Assembly: GCA_022511445.1 (NCBI GenBank)
Contig: JAFLVE010000010.1
Location: 77,387-141,386, forward strand
Origin: Clostridiales bacterium
Lineage (GTDB): Bacteria > Bacillota > Clostridia > Christensenellales > Pumilibacteraceae
Length of the DNA stretch: 64,000 nucleotides
Direction of reading: 5' to 3'
Part shown: positions 44,301 through 52,208 of the stretch, piece by piece
Position numbering within the stretch: the stretch's first letter is position 1
Layout of the letters: every line of letters starts with the position of its first letter
Made by a program: the position numbers and the translations under genes
Notes under the pieces: model-generated
Database searches by the model: none
What the model was told of the DNA's origin: nothing
What the model saw: only the letters and a program-made list of their open reading frames with translations

Positions 44301-44576
44301 TTTGCTCGGAACTTCCTGTGTACACTCTAAATCAGTGCATACAGTATAATCCACACCATCGCTTACCGTTATTTCCTTCAAGAAAGAAAATGTTTCTGTT
44401 GCGTTAGATACTTTACCATAAACGTTATCATTCCCGTCGACTTGTAATGTTTTGAAGGAGAGCGCTGATGTAGATTTTTCGAAATCATTCGTTTTGTTAC
44501 TGCAAGCCACAAGTGATACAACAAGCAGAAAAAACAGCAGAAAAAACAAAATTCTTGTAATTTTCCATTTTCTCAT
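41397..44576 (-). CDS. BspA-like leucine-rich-repeat surface lipoprotein with Listeria-Bacteroides repeats
   Basis: A 1059-residue protein. A signal sequence ends in the lipobox LVACS (Cys25), so it is a membrane-anchored lipoprotein. A cadherin-like sandwich (about 38-125) is followed by four Listeria-Bacteroides (InlB B-type) repeats, each ending in GYTF.GWYDG...KW, to about 410. The rest is a long array of ~23-residue BspA-type LRRs (IPSSVKSIGEWAFYGCSNLTSV and the like), ending with a short YYYSKTNPTEDGDYWHY capping segment. Such proteins bind host or microbial surfaces. It is the only gene between a tRNA-Ser and the second copy of its 3' end, and is much AT-richer than its neighbours, which points to acquisition. 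Confidence 0.9.
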   Translation of the reverse strand: MRKWKITRILFFLLFFLLVVSLVACSNKTNDFEKSTSALSFKTLQVDGNDNVYGKVSNATETFSFLKEITVSDGVDYTVCTDLECTQEVPSKTVSLQAGDNTFYILAVHSGDLTLYTVTIRRRPMYTVMYNTNGGSLIASRQVEEDDIVNEQIATKTGYTFIYWTVNNSPIQFPYTITKNTILNAEFKANEYTATLDVNGGDTLKQTEFPTTFDKQFTFVTPTRTGYTFLGWYDGDTKVGNAIWKYPEDKTFVAKWQVNAYLLYLEKNDAVAGTVTGAGSHNYGESVTITATTNDGYNFLGWYDDNDTLISANSAYTFTMGFSKTLYAKWDFYTVTTLTSSSSAGSVTTYNSEKISVGKPITITATETGNLGYTWSGWYTGDKLVSTALSYTFTMQKENIVLTATWNVWDGLEAFDFTSTPTTLIITGLKSTLTTIVIPEGVTSIAEDAFSGCSTLISIEIPSSVESIGRNAFYGCSNLTSIEVAVNNAIYSSQDGILYNKAKTDFIHVPLAIKSVTIPSSITNIGQRVFEGCSKLVSLEIPANVTSIGQSAFNGCSGLESLEIPFVGECVGKEGNTHFGYIFGAGSYSDNNNYVPVALKTVVVTGDTNIADYAFNDCSSIVSITISDTVTNIGTYVFYNCSSLESLTIPFVGANKEGTGKTNFGYIFGAYSYLFHDSRNFSYIPATLQTVVITGGASIDNNAFYECRTLNAIEMLTSVTSIGNDAFYKCSSLTSIIIPDSVKSIGSSAFYGCSSITKVNYIGDIAGWCKISFENSSSNPLYYVHNLYINSKLVTEIEIPKDVASVGGYTFYNCTSLESINIPSSVKSIGEWAFYGCSNLTSVEIPDSVTSIGGFAFSHCSTLTRIKLPRGMLIIEEQTFYDCIQLKEIEVPNSVLSIGRSAFGYCRSLESINIPNSVKSIGDRAFYGCSNLTSIKIPGSVVNIESYAFYECSRLTSIKLSNGITTIKERAFFYCSRLKEIEIPSSVSSIAGEAFGNCYGLTTIYYGGTKGMWNLIDINSGSDSLYNATIYYYSKTNPTEDGDYWHYDDDGITPVIWTK

Positions 44577-44879
44577 CTTAGCAAACTCCTTTGTTCCATA
44601 GCGTTAATAATAAACATATTTTTATTAAGAAACTTTACTTTAAAAACTTCCTAACAGTTCTTTATATTATAACTCAGTATTTGAAAAAAGTCAAATTCCC
44701 TCTGTAATTTTGCCAGTCTTATGTATTTAGTTGGTTTCTTGTCCTCTCAACAATTCGTTTTACGTTATCACCGTTTCGCCACGGGAAAGAATATCGACCT
44801 AAATACACGCTCTGAAACTTTGCCGCAAGGTTCGCTAGCCGCTTGCGCTTTAGCGCAAAGGCCGCTGCGAATCCGCGGC
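44577..44879. other. gene-free stretch upstream of the BspA-like gene
   Basis: AT-rich promoter region of the BspA-like gene on the left; near 44835-44870 small dyads of the GCGCTTTAGCGC type. No gene is supported on either strand. Confidence 0.5.
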
Positions 44880-44898
44880 AATCCCTCTGCCTCCGCCA
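44880..44898 (+). repeat. candidate attachment site: tRNA-Ser 3' end, copy 2
   Basis: Exact 19-base copy of the tRNA-Ser 3' end (41181-41199) without the rest of the tRNA. It is followed by its own terminator, GGCGCACCC-cttgt-GGGTGCG-TTTTTG (44905-44930). Confidence 0.85.
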
Positions 44899-44955
44899 AA
44901 TCAAGGCGCACCCCTTGTGGGTGCGTTTTTGTTTAACGGAGTGCAAAAACGGCGT

Positions 44956-44984
44956 TTGACTTCTTGTAGCAAAACGATTATAAT
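44956..44984 (+). promoter_or_regulatory. promoter of the phosphatase lipoprotein gene
   Basis: TTGACT (44956-44961), 17 bp, TATAAT (44979-44984). Confidence 0.85.
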
Positions 44985-45017
44985 ATTGTGTGGAAATAAT
45001 CTGTTTGGGGAAAGGAT

Positions 45018-46151
45018 ATGAGAAATTACAAAAAAGGAATTTCGGTTTTTTGCGCGGCGGTGTGCGCGCTGTTCGTTTTGTGCGGATGCAATGTCGACAA
45101 GACCGTCGAATGCAAATGGGAGCTCGTCGACTTCGACGACAGCGTGAGCCTTCACACCGCACTTCAGACCGAATATCTCGCGGACGACTACAACAATATC
45201 GCCAAATACGCCAAGGGCGACAAGGAGCTCAGCATTCCCAAGCCGGTGCAACTGTCCTGGGTAGCGGAGACGAAAGAACAGGCGACGGTCGTAAGCTACA
45301 CCGTGGAAATAGAGGACTACTACAACGAGTATAAGCCTTTAAGCTTCGAGACCGACGAGCCGAGTATAGACGTTTACAATCTTTGCGTCGGAACGGGCTA
45401 CTCGTGGCGAGTCACCGCGCACCTTTCGGACGGGAGAAAGAGCGTATCCTCTCGCGCGTACTTCATGACGGAGGAGCTGACCCCGCGCAATCTCTACGTA
45501 GACGGAATAACCAATGTGCGCGATCTCGGCGGCTGGGAAACGCCGTACGGCATGGTTAGACAGGGGCTTATTTACCGTTGCGGAAGGCTTAACGAGAGCA
45601 AACGCCCCGACGTGGTTATAGAAATCACTCAAGACGGAATAGACACCATGCGCGATACTCTCGGCATTAAGAGCGAGATAGATTTACGCATGCCCAATAC
45701 TCACAACACCGAAACGGGCGGCATTACGTCCAGCCCGCTCGGCGAAGACGTCAATTACTACAACGTTCCTTTAGAGTGGGATCAAGGCAACTATCTCACG
45801 TACAATCTCGAATCCGTAAAGGAATTTTTCTCGCTCGCTTCGGACGAAAGCAACTATCCGTTTATTTTCCATTGCAATATAGGCACGGACAGAACGGGCA
45901 TGTTCGCTTTTCTTATAAACGGTCTGTTGGGCGTGTCGGAGGAAGATTTGTACCGCGACTACCTGTTTTCCAACTTCGGAAATATAGAAAACAACGCAAG
46001 AACGCTGAACAACATCAAAAACAATTTTCTTCCCACAATCAATAAGTGCAACGGCAACACGCTAAGAGAAAAAATAGAGAACTGCCTTTTGGATATAGTC
46101 GGGGTCTCGCAAGACGAAATCGACTCAATCAAAAGCATAATGCTGTATTAA
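45018..46151 (+). CDS. lipoprotein with a tyrosine-phosphatase (Y_phosphatase3) domain
   Basis: A 377-residue protein. The signal peptide ends in FVLCGC, a lipobox, so the enzyme is outside the membrane. A Fn3-like domain (about 65-150: SWVAETKEQATVVSYTVEI, GTGYSWRVTAHLSDG) is followed by the phosphatase: NVRDLGGWETPYGMVRQGLIYRCG, then the active-site loop HCNIGTDRTGMFAFLI with the catalytic Cys and Arg. This matches PF13350-type phosphatases, which act on phosphotyrosine or phosphoinositides. Extracellular placement suggests a host or surface substrate. GGAAAGGAT precedes the ATG. Confidence 0.88.
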   Translation: MRNYKKGISVFCAAVCALFVLCGCNVDKTVECKWELVDFDDSVSLHTALQTEYLADDYNNIAKYAKGDKELSIPKPVQLSWVAETKEQATVVSYTVEIEDYYNEYKPLSFETDEPSIDVYNLCVGTGYSWRVTAHLSDGRKSVSSRAYFMTEELTPRNLYVDGITNVRDLGGWETPYGMVRQGLIYRCGRLNESKRPDVVIEITQDGIDTMRDTLGIKSEIDLRMPNTHNTETGGITSSPLGEDVNYYNVPLEWDQGNYLTYNLESVKEFFSLASDESNYPFIFHCNIGTDRTGMFAFLINGLLGVSEEDLYRDYLFSNFGNIENNARTLNNIKNNFLPTINKCNGNTLREKIENCLLDIVGVSQDEIDSIKSIMLY

Positions 46152-46174
46152 ATAAAACCGTTAATCGATACTTT

Positions 46175-46209
46175 AAATAAGTAAGAGAGGTTCCGCCCCT
46201 CTTATTTTT
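46175..46209. terminator. bidirectional terminator between convergent genes
   Basis: AAATAAG...GAGAGG pairs with CCTCTTATTT and has a T-run on the plus strand; it overlaps the last codons of the oxidoreductase gene. Confidence 0.65.
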
Positions 46210-47185
46210 CGCACGGATAGACGACACCCAACTGCCTGCGGCATTCGTCGAGCAAAGTCATAGTGTCAATCGTGGACTGTCGAGGACAGAACGCGCTCTC
46301 CTTTTTTCCGCTTCGGATTTCCTCCGCGACCTGACGGAATTGCGTTCCGTACAGCAAGTCGTCGATTTTAAATTTTTCTTTTTGCTTGCCGGACAGCCTG
46401 CCCCGTTTTGCCATGTGAAAAAACGGCACGGTTATTTTTCCGTCCGAGCCCTCTATCACGAGCTTTTCCCCCATGAGCTTTTCCATGGAAACGGAAAGCT
46501 CCGCACGGAACGCGCCGTAGTCCATTGTAATTTTTTCTGAAACGTCCACGCCGCCTTTCAGCTCTCCCTCGGCGGAAATGTTTTGCGGCATTCCGAAAAG
46601 CTCGTACATATACCTGACGGGATAAATCCCTATATCGAGTAGCGCGCCGCCGATAAGATCGGGCGAAGTGAGGCGCGGATTACGGTATATCGCCGTCAAC
46701 GGGAAAGCGTAGACAACCGAAGCGCGTTTAATCTCGCCCACCCTGCCCGACTTAACCCAGTCGCGCACGATATGCGCGGGCTTGTTGTGCCAGGTCCACA
46801 TCGCCTCGGAAGCGTAAACGTTTTTTTCGCGCGCAAAGTCGAAAACCTCGCGCGCCTCTCGGGCGTTGACCGTAAAAGGTTTTTCGCAAAGAACGGGCAC
46901 ACCGAGCGAGACGGCAAGCCGAGTAAAATATCCGTGCACGTCGTGAGTGGTCGCAACGTACACGCCCTCTACGCCGTCATACGTGATAGCCTGCTCGGCA
47001 GTGTCGGTGGCGGCGCAGCCGAAACGAGCGGCAAACTTTTCGGCGCGAGACTTTGTGCGGTTCCAGCACGCGACGATTCTCCCGCCGCCGTCCTTTAACA
47101 GCTCCTCGGCAACCCCCGCGGCTATCCCGCCGCAGCCGATAAACGCCCACCCGAACGGTTTTTCCGTACAACTCGATTTTTCCAT
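46202..47185 (-). CDS. Gfo/Idh/MocA family oxidoreductase
   Basis: A 327-residue protein: the NAD(P)-binding FIGCGGIAAGVAEELL, VYVATTHDVHGYFTRLAVSLGVPVLCEKPFTVN with the EKP motif that defines the family, and ALLDIGIYPVRYMYELFG with the His-like site region, followed by the C-terminal beta sheet domain. Such enzymes oxidise or reduce sugars and cyclitols; the substrate is not predictable. ATG 47185 (MEKSSC) has ACGGAGCGG in front. Confidence 0.9.
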   Translation of the reverse strand: MEKSSCTEKPFGWAFIGCGGIAAGVAEELLKDGGGRIVACWNRTKSRAEKFAARFGCAATDTAEQAITYDGVEGVYVATTHDVHGYFTRLAVSLGVPVLCEKPFTVNAREAREVFDFAREKNVYASEAMWTWHNKPAHIVRDWVKSGRVGEIKRASVVYAFPLTAIYRNPRLTSPDLIGGALLDIGIYPVRYMYELFGMPQNISAEGELKGGVDVSEKITMDYGAFRAELSVSMEKLMGEKLVIEGSDGKITVPFFHMAKRGRLSGKQKEKFKIDDLLYGTQFRQVAEEIRSGKKESAFCPRQSTIDTMTLLDECRRQLGVVYPCEK

Positions 47186-47333
47186 AACCGCTCCGTAACG
47201 ATTTATTACAATTGATTTTACCACGTTTTAACCGAAAACACAAGACCCGTTTCGCGCTTTATCCTATATGTGAATAAAGTGATTGTCTTGTAAAAATCTG
47301 AATTAAACGAAACACCTCACAAAAAATATACTG

Positions 47334-47362
47334 TTGCAAATTAGACATTTATATGCTATAAT
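47334..47362 (+). promoter_or_regulatory. promoter of the TPR-like gene
   Basis: TTGCAA (47334-47339), 17 bp, TATAAT (47357-47362), about 45 bases before the coding start. Confidence 0.85.
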
Positions 47363-47411
47363 GACTTTAAATTCTTTACGAAATACATTATACAAGAGTT
47401 AAAAAATAATC

Positions 47412-47963
47412 ATGGATAACAAAAGACAAATCGAAAAAATCACATACAAAGGCGACACATTTTATTTAATAGACGGGAAAATAGTGGACGAGCACTTTAT
47501 TGTTCCCGCTGAATCGATACAAGCAGAGGTGGCAACCTTTTACCTCTCGCAGATTAACTATAAATTCTTGCCGATTGATAAGGCTAAGGAGTTTATGATC
47601 TCGGCAAAGGATAACGGAGCGTACGGGCTTGCCTACAATGCCGGATTGTATTATTTGGAAGAGCGCGACTTGATGTCACATGAGATACGTTTGATCCTGC
47701 CGATATTTATAAGCATATGCAGAAAAATGGGTAAAATCGACCAAGCAATCGAATATGCGGAAAAATACATAGCAAAATCGAGCGCCTACAGTTCCCCCGC
47801 TCTATTCACCTCCTTAGCCGCGGCATACTGCGATAAAGGAGAATACGTCAAGGCGCGCACTATATGCAATAGGGCGTATGCAATGCAAGGCGGCGGAGTC
47901 GGCTTTACCAACGAACTATCTCTCGTGTACAAGCGGATAGAAAAGGCTTTGGAAGGAAGATAA
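47412..47963 (+). CDS. TPR-like hypothetical protein
   Basis: A 183-residue helical protein. A short N-terminal strand region (TYKGDTFYLIDGKIVDEHFIVPA) is followed by helix pairs with TPR-like spacing: MGKIDQAIEYAEKYIAKS near 115 and KGEYVKARTICNRAYAMQ near 150. I recognise no named family. It has a strong promoter and stands alone, so it is probably expressed as a single gene. Confidence 0.6.
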   Translation: MDNKRQIEKITYKGDTFYLIDGKIVDEHFIVPAESIQAEVATFYLSQINYKFLPIDKAKEFMISAKDNGAYGLAYNAGLYYLEERDLMSHEIRLILPIFISICRKMGKIDQAIEYAEKYIAKSSAYSSPALFTSLAAAYCDKGEYVKARTICNRAYAMQGGGVGFTNELSLVYKRIEKALEGR

Positions 47964-48024
47964 ACAGATTGCTATATCGCCCCTACCCGCAACCGCAAAT
48001 TCCATAATTAAAACCCGCGCCGCT

Positions 48025-48175
48025 TAGTTATATTTGCCTAACGGCAAATAAGATTACTACGTAGTTATATTGTGCTAAAGCGCAGTGAAATTTCGCCGCC
48101 GCGAATTTAAGGTAAATTTAATATTACTGTTTGCATTGCAAACAATATAACTTAATTGTAAATTAGTTATATAGT
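48025..48175. repeat. modular hairpin array with AGTTATAT linkers
   Basis: A run of palindromes: ATTTGCCtaacGGCAAAT, TACTACGTAGT, TGTGCtaaaGCGCA, TTCGCcgccGCGAA, TGTTTGCattGCAAACA and TTAATTGTAA, separated by AGTTATAT/ATATAAC. It belongs to the same class as the arrays at 15.7, 40.2 and 58.8 kb. Confidence 0.8.
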
Positions 48176-48206
48176 AAACCTGTCCGAAGCGGAACTCTGC
48201 CGCAAC

Positions 48207-48246
48207 AAAAAATCGGTACAAGTCCGCACGGACCGTACCGATTTTA
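48207..48246 (-). terminator. terminator of the TIR operon
   Basis: On the minus strand AAAATCGGTAC and GTACCGATTTT form an 11-bp stem followed by TTTTTTG, just after the SpeD-like gene. Confidence 0.85.
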
Positions 48247-48253
48247 TCTCGAA

Positions 48254-49048
48254 TTAAATATTGTCCCGCCATTTCCTGCTTGCGGAAATTCTCGCTTGCT
48301 TTCGTTTATAAATGTCGGTATGCTTGCTTCCTCTCGAAAAGAGCTTAATGGAATAATTATCTCCGAAATAGCTGTCAAGTATTCTGTGAATAACGTTATC
48401 GTCCAAGAAGGTGCAGGAGAATATGTCGATTAACGCCTGCTTGGTTTGAACGTCGTAATGCACTGCGATATGGCTCTGCGCCACGACAAGCAAACCCGAA
48501 ATATACGAAGGATTATCCTTGCGGTCGTAGATAACGTAAGGTCGCGTAATGGGCACCATTTTAATCTTTTCGGCGATTTGGTCCAACCACTTGAAAATCC
48601 AATCGACAGTCATCTCGACGCCGTTGACTTCTATCATATAGTGAGGACCGAAGTCGATTTTTTTGTCTATACCGTCGACGGTCATATTGTATATCGTGCG
48701 GCGGTCGATGAGCTTGGAGGTAATGCGTTCGGCGTAGAGCTGTTTTTTGAAAATCGCTTCCGCGGCGGAGGCGGAAAAAAACTCGTCGGACAGAATGTCT
48801 ACAAAATAACACGATCTGTACGGGAAGGTGTGAATGGTTATGTGCCCGCCCTCGCAAATCAAAAAGGCGCTTATCCCGCCGTCTTCGGCGTCCTCGCAAT
48901 AGTAGTAAGGAACAAGAAAAGGCGGCATAACGGGCTTAAGCTTAAGCGACAGCGCGACGTTGTTAAGAAGCTCGTTTACAGCCATGAGGTTATTTGCATG
49001 TTCTTCAATGGAGCCGTACGCGTCCATCATAAAATGTAAGTGCGGCAT
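48254..49048 (-). CDS. double S-adenosylmethionine-decarboxylase-like (SpeD) protein
   Basis: A 264-residue protein made of two SpeD-like halves. The first (1-130) has GPH/HLHFMMDAYGS-type start and ICEGGHITIHTFPYRSCYFVDI; the second (130-264) has FGPHYMIEVNGVEM and VVAQSHIAVHYDVQTKQALIDIFSC. SpeD enzymes self-cleave at a Glu-Ser-His site to form a pyruvoyl group. The first half has Gly-Gly-His, so that Ser is lost; the second keeps Ser192-His193 and the Cys212 of the active site, but the Glu before Ser is Gln. It is the last gene of the five-gene operon, with no polyamine genes near. It may act on SAM, on another substrate, or as a sensor. ATG has AAGGAAA in front, four bases after the previous stop. 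Confidence 0.75.
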   Translation of the reverse strand: MPHLHFMMDAYGSIEEHANNLMAVNELLNNVALSLKLKPVMPPFLVPYYYCEDAEDGGISAFLICEGGHITIHTFPYRSCYFVDILSDEFFSASAAEAIFKKQLYAERITSKLIDRRTIYNMTVDGIDKKIDFGPHYMIEVNGVEMTVDWIFKWLDQIAEKIKMVPITRPYVIYDRKDNPSYISGLLVVAQSHIAVHYDVQTKQALIDIFSCTFLDDNVIHRILDSYFGDNYSIKLFSRGSKHTDIYKRKQARISASRKWRDNI

Positions 49049-49052
49049 TATT

Positions 49053-51281
49053 CTATTTCCTTGTGCAGATTTTATCTATTATATTACATTCAATCATAAA
49101 CGGGTCGATCCACCATTTATCCGAAGAACGGACCACATTGGGAAGCGAATAGTACTGGGTGCGCATATCGTAGGAAAACTCGCTGAGAACGTTTATCTTT
49201 TTGTGATATTCGGCAATGTTGTTGCCGTTAACGTCTATCGTCAAATAGAACGTCGAGGTGTCGTAGCCGTCCTTGCTGTTGCTGGAGCTTATATAGCTTG
49301 CGACGACGGGCGCTATTGCATGCTGAAAATACTGCGCGGTTTCGCCCGACTTTTCAAAGCTGCCCGTAGCGAAATAGCGCATCATGCGGATTGCCATGTC
49401 CCTCCACTCCGTGGCGTTTTCGTGCGACAAATCGGCAAGGGTCTCCACGTCCCCGATTTTTTGTTTGAAAACGTCGACGTCCAGAATGGTGTATTTACCG
49501 AGAACGGCGTAAAGGCATCTGCTTTCGTTGGACCTTCCGCAGTTAGACCCGCCCTCGCCGCACTTGTTGCAAAGCACCAGAAAAGCCTGAAGCACGGCTT
49601 TAACGCTGTCCTTATCGGGCAGCTCGGAAAAAGCCTTCCATTGCTTTTCCGCCGCCGACTTAAACGCATTCTTGCAAAGGTTTTGGTATTTTTCTATTTC
49701 TTCCTGCGGAAGGGGGCGCGATTCCGATTTTTTATCGTACTCCAACTTCTTTTCGCCGTACGCGAACAATCCCGCGTAAAAACAAGTTATGCGCTTTAAC
49801 ACGACGCCGAGCGTTGCGCGAATCGCCTGGCATAAGCGCGCCGGATTGTCGGACGGAAAGTTTTCGAGAGATTCGACGCCCTGACCGATATTGCCTACGT
49901 AACCGTATTTCATCTCCTGCTTCATATCGGAAATAGCGGACAGAATGACCGCCGCCTTGGCTTCTGCCAAAAGCTCGTCTCTCAGCTTTTTATACGTCGT
50001 CGTTTCAACAGGCTGGTCTCCCAAATGCAGCTGGCTGATGTTTATCATACCGTTTGCAACCTCGTCGAAGTCGTCGCCGTCGTCTATGTCTTTTACCGTC
50101 TCGGAAAAGTCCGCGCCGAATCGATTCTTTAAGTTGCGCAAAACGTTATTCGCGATACTCGGGCTGATTAGGAAAAGGGCTTTAAGCACGCGCGACGGCC
50201 CCGCCTCGATAAGAAGCATCACGATAATGGAGTCGCGGTTTTCGACGGTGTCCTGATAGTTTTTGAATATTTCCGGATACGAGTTTTTGTATTCGGTTTC
50301 GAACTGCTCCCAAACGTGTTTGTAATTGGGCTGTCCTACGGCGTCGGAAACGGCAAGAGCGAGATTTTTAATATACTTGTAGTTAATATTGAAAAGCTGC
50401 TCTATTTTAGTTTTTTTTCCTTTATGGGGCTGTGCCCCCTCCTTAAAAAAAGAGGGTACCAAATAGGTATAAACCGCCTCGTAGTCCCAGGACAAATCAT
50501 AGGGCGAGGTTATTTCGCCGCCCGTAAAAGGCGCGCCCTCACCCTTAGCCGCGCAGGTCTTGGAGGCGCCGCGGTTTTCATACCGCAAACACGCTTTTTC
50601 GACCGAAACGAGATAATAAAACTCGCTTCTTTTGCCCTGTTTAATGCGGTGAATCAACCCGTAGGTGTAAATTTTGCCGTCCTTGTAGATATCGTTCGGC
50701 GTAACCTCAAAGTAGTACCAGCCCGCCTCTTCCGAATATTTGAGAGCGCTTTTTTTAAGAAACGGCAGGATGTCGATAAGCTCGCCCAATTTTTCCTTAA
50801 GCTCCGCAAGGGAATAATCCACAAGTCTCGAGCTGACGAGGCTTAGGTTTACCATGGAAAAGTAATCGTTAAGCTGAACCTGCTCTGCGGTAAAACAATT
50901 GGGAATGCATTTTCTCAGCTTGGAATTTTCGCCCGAACGAAAATCGAACTGTATGTCGAGCAAGACGAATTGGATAAGCTCGTTTGTGAGCGGATATTCC
51001 TTGTAAATTTTTTCCATCGTGCGGAAAACGCGGAGCGAGTTGGCGTTTCCGTTTTGACGGCACTTGTCAAGCGCGCCGAGCTTGTCGCCGTCCGACACGT
51101 TGCGGTTGCGCAAATCCGTATAGCATGAAAAGGCGTACATAAACGTCAGATTGATAATGTTATGGAAAATAGTGTAATAATCCCAAACATTACTGAACGG
51201 CTTATCGCCCGTCCTTTCCAGTATATAACTCCTAATCCCCTCGTCGGGAATTTTTTCTCTAAAATCTTTTTCGGAGAACAT
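49053..51281 (-). CDS. large protein of unknown function in the TIR-ParA-SpeD operon
   Basis: A 742-residue soluble, mostly helical protein that I do not recognise. A cysteine cluster CNKCGEGGSNC...C near 575-590 may bind zinc. Around 255-300 there is a low-complexity stretch (GEGAPFTGGEITSPYDL, then KEGAQPHKGKK) that maps to a GGGGC/GCCCC hairpin in the DNA and looks like an inserted repeat. The C-terminus contains TFYLTIDVNGNNIAEYHKK. It starts at ATG 51281, two bases after the ATPase stop, with AAGGA inside the upstream gene, so it is made together with the ATPase. Confidence 0.7.
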   Translation of the reverse strand: MFSEKDFREKIPDEGIRSYILERTGDKPFSNVWDYYTIFHNIINLTFMYAFSCYTDLRNRNVSDGDKLGALDKCRQNGNANSLRVFRTMEKIYKEYPLTNELIQFVLLDIQFDFRSGENSKLRKCIPNCFTAEQVQLNDYFSMVNLSLVSSRLVDYSLAELKEKLGELIDILPFLKKSALKYSEEAGWYYFEVTPNDIYKDGKIYTYGLIHRIKQGKRSEFYYLVSVEKACLRYENRGASKTCAAKGEGAPFTGGEITSPYDLSWDYEAVYTYLVPSFFKEGAQPHKGKKTKIEQLFNINYKYIKNLALAVSDAVGQPNYKHVWEQFETEYKNSYPEIFKNYQDTVENRDSIIVMLLIEAGPSRVLKALFLISPSIANNVLRNLKNRFGADFSETVKDIDDGDDFDEVANGMINISQLHLGDQPVETTTYKKLRDELLAEAKAAVILSAISDMKQEMKYGYVGNIGQGVESLENFPSDNPARLCQAIRATLGVVLKRITCFYAGLFAYGEKKLEYDKKSESRPLPQEEIEKYQNLCKNAFKSAAEKQWKAFSELPDKDSVKAVLQAFLVLCNKCGEGGSNCGRSNESRCLYAVLGKYTILDVDVFKQKIGDVETLADLSHENATEWRDMAIRMMRYFATGSFEKSGETAQYFQHAIAPVVASYISSSNSKDGYDTSTFYLTIDVNGNNIAEYHKKINVLSEFSYDMRTQYYSLPNVVRSSDKWWIDPFMIECNIIDKICTRK

Positions 51282-51283
51282 AA

Positions 51284-52189
51284 TCAGTCCTTGCAGATAA
51301 TTTCGGCTATGTGTTCGTAGCGTTTAAGAGCAACGACTTCCAATTGAGTCAGTCCCGATTTTACGGTGCGTAAAATTCCTTCCTGCCACATAAAGCGGTC
51401 GATCTTGGGCACACCGAACAAATCGCCGTCAAGCATAGACATGTCGTAGCGGTTATTGCCTCTGTCGAGATTGTCGTTAAACGATTCGATAATCTTCTCC
51501 TTTGCGTACTTGGGATAGGAATGCACTCCGTCCCTATCCTCGAGCGACAGCGGCTCCGTAGGAACAACGTTGGGAACGACGATTATTTTTTTGTCCTCGA
51601 CGTGTCTGTCGAGATTGTTAAGAAATCTGTCCGTGCCCTCGCGGAACTGTTTGGTCGGGCGCATTACGCACACGATATCGTCGGCGCAGTTATTGGAGCC
51701 TATGGCGGTCAGCTGGTCGCCCACCGCGGAATCGAACAAAATACCGCAGCAATTGTATTCGTCGCACAGTCTTACGAATTCGTTCATCTTGCTCAAGAGC
51801 TCGGGAGAATCGTAATTGCTTCCCGCACCCAGCTGAGCGTCAGGCTTGGCGGGCAGGCAAAGTATTGTTCTCGGGTCCTTATCGAACCAATCGCCGACCG
51901 GACAAAGATGTCCGAAAAGCCTGTGCTCCTGTATCGGAGTGTCGTCGTCGTCCGTAGGGATACTGCCGTTACTGCCGAACAAGGACTGAACGCTGTAATC
52001 GTCTATGTATTTATGATTTTGAATATCGAAGTAAAAGGTTATTCCGCAGCTGTCGATGTCCATATCCACAAGGATAAGCGGCGTTTCGGGCGTCGCACCC
52101 AGCTTGTCGGCAAGATAAGGAACTACGTTTATAGCGAGCGTACTGCGCCCCGCCCCGCCTTTATAGGAAAAGAAAGATATTTTTTTCAT
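51284..52189 (-). CDS. ParA/MinD-type ATPase
   Basis: A 301-residue SIMIBI-class ATPase. The deviant Walker A is FFSYKGGAGRSTLAINV (Lys10 and Lys/Arg15 positions near residues 10-17), LILVDMDIDSCGITFYFDI is the A' motif and CGILFDSAVGDQL the Walker B region; VCVMRPTKQFREG follows. Most ParA/MinD proteins have KGGVGKT; here the second lysine is Arg (GGAGRS), as in a group of ATPases associated with conflict or surface systems. It forms nucleotide-dependent dimers that bind membranes, DNA or partner proteins. In this operon it likely drives assembly or localisation; no ParB or cell-division partner is near. Confidence 0.85.
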   Translation of the reverse strand: MKKISFFSYKGGAGRSTLAINVVPYLADKLGATPETPLILVDMDIDSCGITFYFDIQNHKYIDDYSVQSLFGSNGSIPTDDDDTPIQEHRLFGHLCPVGDWFDKDPRTILCLPAKPDAQLGAGSNYDSPELLSKMNEFVRLCDEYNCCGILFDSAVGDQLTAIGSNNCADDIVCVMRPTKQFREGTDRFLNNLDRHVEDKKIIVVPNVVPTEPLSLEDRDGVHSYPKYAKEKIIESFNDNLDRGNNRYDMSMLDGDLFGVPKIDRFMWQEGILRTVKSGLTQLEVVALKRYEHIAEIICKD

Positions 52190-52208
52190 TGTATGTTAAT
52201 CACTCCTG

